Source: an uncultured Ignavibacteriales bacterium (GTDB lineage Bacteria > Bacteroidota > Ignavibacteria > Ignavibacteriales > Ignavibacteriaceae). Taken from it: a stretch of 7,376 nucleotides of DNA. The position numbers and the translations under genes were made by a program. Shown here piece after piece: positions 5,661-7,376 of this stretch. The stretch is taken from NCBI GenBank assembly GCA_913053915.1, contig CAJXGP010000089.1, forward strand, positions 1 through 7,376, read 5' to 3'. The notes beneath the pieces are model-generated. The model was not told the DNA's origin. It searched no databases and saw nothing but the letters and a program-made list of their open reading frames with translations. Positions within the stretch are counted from its first letter, which is position 1, and each line of letters starts with the position of its first letter.

Positions 5661-5897
5661 GTCAATTTTTAAAACGAAAAATATCTTTTTGCCGGTTTGC
5701 GAACGCTCAAGATATTTTTTATGAGTCTCTTCAAAAAGGTATCTTTCCAGTGAAAAGGTTTTGATTTTTGTTAATATTCACAATTCGAAAATTATAGAAT
5801 TACCTTTGTGAATATGCCTCGTTTCATAAAATAATACTTTTATTTGATATTTGCTTTTACTAATTTCCCTATTGAAATCATTCCCAATGAAAAATTT
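5661..5897 (-). pseudogene. Decayed reading frame, possibly an MDR oxidoreductase C-terminus
   Basis: One minus-strand frame runs for 79 codons with a single stop (TGA, 5778-5780) in very AT-rich DNA. Upstream of the stop it contains SKSKYQIKVLFYETRHIHKG; downstream TKIKTFSLERYLFEET, then HKKYLERSQTGKKIFFVLKI. The downstream part follows the usual end of medium-chain zinc-type alcohol dehydrogenases and quinone oxidoreductases, of the form KIKPVIDRxYPLEE, then RYLExGHxxGKVVI. KIK-RY-EE line up without gaps, the YLE-GK part with about three gapped residues. The bases encoding ERSQTGK are locally richer in G+C. No catalytic domain, Rossmann motif or start codon remains. Part of the frame lies in the repeat shared with 7116-7218, where substitutions show no third-codon-position excess, so the shared part is not under protein selection now. 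Chance resemblance is a real alternative. Confidence 0.35.
5717..5831. repeat. Intergenic repeat, copy A (with terminal inverted arms)
   Basis: This segment between the acid phosphatase and mscS genes matches 7116-7218 in the same orientation: 5733-5807 against 7129-7203 gives 57 of 75 identities without gaps by hand count, with 13 of the 18 differences being transitions. Its ends are complementary: TTTTATGA (5717-5724) with TCATAAAA (5824-5831), and TTCAAAAAGGTA (5730-5741) with TACCTTTGTGAA (5801-5812), one mismatch in 12. Inside the left arm a small TTTC-CAGT-GAAA hairpin sits at 5744-5755. It looks like a short non-autonomous element or a structured intergenic repeat. No flanking target duplication is evident. 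Confidence 0.65.
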
Positions 5898-5923
5898 TTA
5901 TCTTTGAAATTTACGGTAAAATA

Positions 5924-6709
5924 TTGAACGCTGTTAAAAACGTTTTGGAAAATATTAAAAACTTTTTAGATATTCCTCTGGAATTCGGGAATATCCATAT
6001 AACGTTATGGTCGATTATATACCTTACCGTATTGATGATCATTTTATTCTATGCTACAACCAAAATCAAAAAATGGATTGTTTATCAACTGTTGGCGAAA
6101 AGTAAAATAGATATCGGTGTTCGTATAGCATTCGGTACCATATTCAGATATGCAATATTAATTATTGGATTCATTATAATTTTACAAACAGTAGGTATTG
6201 ACCTTAGCGCACTTACAATTCTTGCCGGTGCCTTGGGTATTGGTATTGGTTTTGGTTTACAGAATATAACGAATAATTTTGTAAGTGGTATAATTATCTT
6301 ATTTGAACGACCGATTAAGGTCGGGGATAGAATCCAGGTAGACGAAGTTTATGGAGATGTTGTAAATATTTCAATGCGTTCAACAACTATAGTTACAAAC
6401 GATAATATTGCAATAATAGTACCTAATTCTGAATTTATTTCTTCAAAAGTAATTAATTGGAGCTATACCGACAGAAATGTCAGATTCACTATTCCGGTGG
6501 GTGTTTCTTACAATAATGATCCGCAAATTGTAAAAAAATTACTTCTCACTGTTGCCGATAATAACCCGGGAGTATTAAAAAATCCCAAGTCTGAAGTTTT
6601 GTTCGATGCATTTGCCGATAGCTCCTTGAATTTTAATTTAAGAGTTTGGACCAGAGAATTTATAAACCGACCGCTCGTTTTAAAGAGCCGACTTTATTTC
6701 GAAATTTAA
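5924..6709 (+). CDS. mscS: MscS family mechanosensitive channel, frameshifted at the 3' end
   Basis: Small-conductance mechanosensitive channel: opens under membrane tension to release solutes on osmotic downshock; homoheptamer in the inner membrane. Residues 26-46 are the first helix, about 71-90 the second, and 93-121 the pore-lining third with the alternating Gly/Ala pattern LAGALGIGIGFGLQNITNNF. The family signature FERPIKVGDRIQV follows at 127-139, then the beta domain with GDVVNISMRSTTI (144-156) and VPNSEFISSKVINWS (166-180), then the C-terminal alpha/beta domain. The frame stops at 6707-6709 after RLYFEI, before the conserved C-terminal tail, which continues in another frame to 6767. 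The start is a TTG (5924): no ATG is available in frame after the TGA at 5888-5890. The truncated form has 261 residues; about 20 are lost. Confidence 0.92.
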   Translation: MNAVKNVLENIKNFLDIPLEFGNIHITLWSIIYLTVLMIILFYATTKIKKWIVYQLLAKSKIDIGVRIAFGTIFRYAILIIGFIIILQTVGIDLSALTILAGALGIGIGFGLQNITNNFVSGIIILFERPIKVGDRIQVDEVYGDVVNISMRSTTIVTNDNIAIIVPNSEFISSKVINWSYTDRNVRFTIPVGVSYNNDPQIVKKLLLTVADNNPGVLKNPKSEVLFDAFADSSLNFNLRVWTREFINRPLVLKSRLYFEI

Positions 6710-6767
6710 AGAGTATAATATTGAAATACCTTTTCCACAAAGAGACATACATATTAAAAATAATTAA
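6702..6767 (+). pseudogene. mscS: Out-of-frame C-terminal tail of mscS
   Basis: Read from 6702, the bases after the mscS stop encode KFKEYNIEIPFPQRDIHIKN and end in TAA at 6765-6767. FKExxIEIPFPQRDxHI is the standard end of MscS-family proteins. It overlaps the upstream frame at GAAATTTAAA, where a deletion between short AAATTT-like repeats could have removed a few bases. Either the gene is truly frameshifted or one or more bases were lost in sequencing or assembly. Confidence 0.85.
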
Positions 6768-6810
6768 CTAAAAATGTAAGTTTTTAAACTAAAATTTACT
6801 ATATATTTTT

Positions 6811-6817
6811 GAGAGGG
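6811..6817 (+). promoter_or_regulatory. Strong Shine-Dalgarno site of the LapA-domain gene
   Basis: GAGAGGG six bases before the ATG at 6824. It is the best ribosome site in the window and shows that the in-frame TTG at 6809, which overlaps this site, is not the start. Confidence 0.8.
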
Positions 6818-6823
6818 AAACGA

Positions 6824-7099
6824 ATGAAAACTAAAATCACATTATTCATGATATTGATAATCCTTTTTACAATATTTGTTACTCAGAATGCAAAAGTTAT
6901 CATAATAAACGTTTTCTTTTGGCAATTTCCAATGTCTGCTGTTGTATTAATCTCAGTAAGCGGGTTTGTCGGACTTCTTTTAGGATTTTTACTTTCAAAA
7001 ATTTTCAGCTATCAAAGTAAAAAGAAGGATGATAAAGTATCTGAAATAAAAGCAACCGAGCCAAATAAAGAAGAAACAGATAAAAAAACGGATTCATAG
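6824..7099 (+). CDS. LapA (DUF1049) domain membrane protein
   Basis: Small inner-membrane protein of 91 residues with two membrane segments, at about 5-20 and 37-60, joined by the hallmark loop TQNAKVIIINVFFWQFPM (20-37). The second helix carries the glycine pattern SVSGFVGLLLGFLLS. This is the lipopolysaccharide assembly protein A domain (PF06305). In E. coli LapA works with LapB in controlling LPS synthesis, but many short LapA-domain proteins in other phyla have no tested function, and no LapB partner is in view. The tail after residue 64 is highly charged (KKKDDK through the final ETDKKTDS) and probably cytoplasmic. It follows mscS in the same direction, 56 bases after the displaced mscS stop, so the two may be co-transcribed. 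It ends in TAG, and the repeat copy B begins 16 bases later. Confidence 0.88.
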   Translation: MKTKITLFMILIILFTIFVTQNAKVIIINVFFWQFPMSAVVLISVSGFVGLLLGFLLSKIFSYQSKKKDDKVSEIKATEPNKEETDKKTDS

Positions 7100-7115
7100 A
7101 TATTATGTTTAATAA

Positions 7116-7218
7116 ATGAGTCTACTCTAAAAAGGTATTTTTCTAACGAAAAAACTTTAATTTTTATTAATATTAATAATTCGTAAACTTGGAAATAACC
7201 TTTTTAGATACGCCTCAT
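7116..7218. repeat. Intergenic repeat, copy B (with terminal inverted arms)
   Basis: Second copy of the element at 5717-5831, in the same orientation, just after the LapA-domain gene. Ends ATGAG (7116-7120) and CTCAT (7214-7218) are complementary. The inner arms TCTAAAAAGGT (7126-7136) and ACCTTTTTAGA (7198-7208) pair perfectly over 11 bp. A small hairpin TTTTTC-TAAC-GAAAAA lies at 7138-7153, followed by a T-rich stretch, so this copy may also serve as a weak terminator for the gene upstream. Relative to copy A it lacks four bases near the right end. Confidence 0.65.
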
Positions 7219-7376
7219 AGATATAATATACGCATTTGTAAACAGTGGGCATATCAAGTTTATCTAATTCATCTTAAATAGGAAAAGTACGATATTCAAA
7301 TTTTTTCAAAATTAATGAAAATTTTTGAAATTTAGTAGTTAACTCTACAATGCAAGATAGCTGTTTCGAAGGATTT
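7219..7376. other. AT-rich right end without a recognisable gene
   Basis: No gene can be supported. An ATG at 7350 opens a frame that runs off the window after nine codons, too little to judge. On the minus strand a frame from the window edge to a TAA at about 7276 reads through 33 codons without any motif I know. TTTTCA and TGAAAA at about 7305-7323 form a short weak stem. Confidence 0.4.

Noticed and set aside
2980..5897. Reassigned TGA (TGA as tryptophan), suggested by single TGA codons inside two otherwise open frames (3049-3051 and 5778-5780) and by the absence of TGA as a stop in the recognised genes.
   Set aside because: All 19 tryptophans in the recognised genes are TGG and none of these genes has an internal TGA. 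In the repeat alignment the TGA at 5778-5780 corresponds to a TTA (Leu) codon in the other copy. The TGAs are better read as ordinary stops in decayed frames.
6727..6750. Possible third, inverted partial copy of the intergenic repeat (reverse complement resembles GTCTCTT...AAAAGGTAT of copy A).
   Set aside because: These bases encode the conserved IEIPFPQRD tail of MscS in the displaced frame, which fully explains them; the similarity does not continue beyond about 20 bases.
6809..6823. TTG start for the LapA-domain protein.
   Set aside because: It overlaps the GAGAGGG ribosome site that clearly serves the ATG at 6824.
5717..7218. CRISPR-like array or tandem repeats.
   Set aside because: Only two diverged copies about 1.4 kb apart with genes between them; no regular short repeats or spacers and no cas genes.
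1..7376. A hidden multi-gene defence or biosynthetic system.
   Set aside because: The recognised genes are ordinary metabolic and envelope genes in changing orientations with long spacers; no nuclease, helicase, toxin-antitoxin pair, reverse transcriptase or modification enzyme is visible.

Overview
This is an AT-rich (roughly 30% G+C by eye) bacterial stretch with well-separated, mostly single-gene transcription units. The genes that are easy to place are a class I PLP-dependent aminotransferase, AroE, a DUF1573 protein, a DedA membrane protein, a two-module lipoprotein, a HAD-type lipoprotein acid phosphatase, an MscS channel and a LapA-domain protein. The gene set, the lipoproteins and the base composition fit a free-living member of the Bacteroidota/Chlorobiota/Ignavibacteriota group. 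The purine-rich Shine-Dalgarno sites before several genes argue against a typical Bacteroidota species. The taxonomic call is an inference from gene content only. The standard code applies: all 19 Trp codons in the recognised genes are TGG.

Layout. 1-1098 (+): aminotransferase whose 5' end is replaced at the window edge by a short segment that reads like the NuoC signature. 1135-1178: terminator shared with the convergent gene. 1179-2051 (-): aroE. 2052-2583: 532 bases with one doubtful ORF, a perfect-looking hairpin with an A8 loop, a palindrome and an AT-rich hairpin. 2584-2991 (+): exported DUF1573 protein. 2980-3156 (-): decayed reading frame resembling the C-terminal half of a response-regulator receiver domain. 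3166-3762 (-): DedA protein, its stop codon lying inside a 10-bp tandem repeat. 3946-4653 (+): lipoprotein with an OB-fold-like C-terminal module. 4654-4951: AT-rich spacer. 4952-5605 (-): class IIIB HAD acid phosphatase lipoprotein. 5661-5897 (-): second decayed frame, possibly an MDR oxidoreductase C-terminus. 5924-6709 (+): mscS with a 3' frameshift, its conserved tail surviving out of frame to 6767. 6824-7099 (+): LapA-domain protein.

Two diverged copies of a ~105-bp intergenic element (about 5717-5831 and 7116-7218, same orientation) flank the mscS-lapA pair. Each copy carries imperfect terminal inverted arms, and two arm positions differ in a pair-preserving way between copies.

The genes do not form one pathway. 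AroE (shikimate) and the aminotransferase are amino-acid metabolism. The rest is mainly cell-envelope: polyprenyl-phosphate transport (DedA), osmotic protection (MscS), two outer-surface or periplasmic lipoproteins and a LapA-type membrane protein. I see no defence system, CRISPR array, tRNA or intact transposon. The most unusual material is the chimeric left edge, the gene relics and the paired intergenic repeats.
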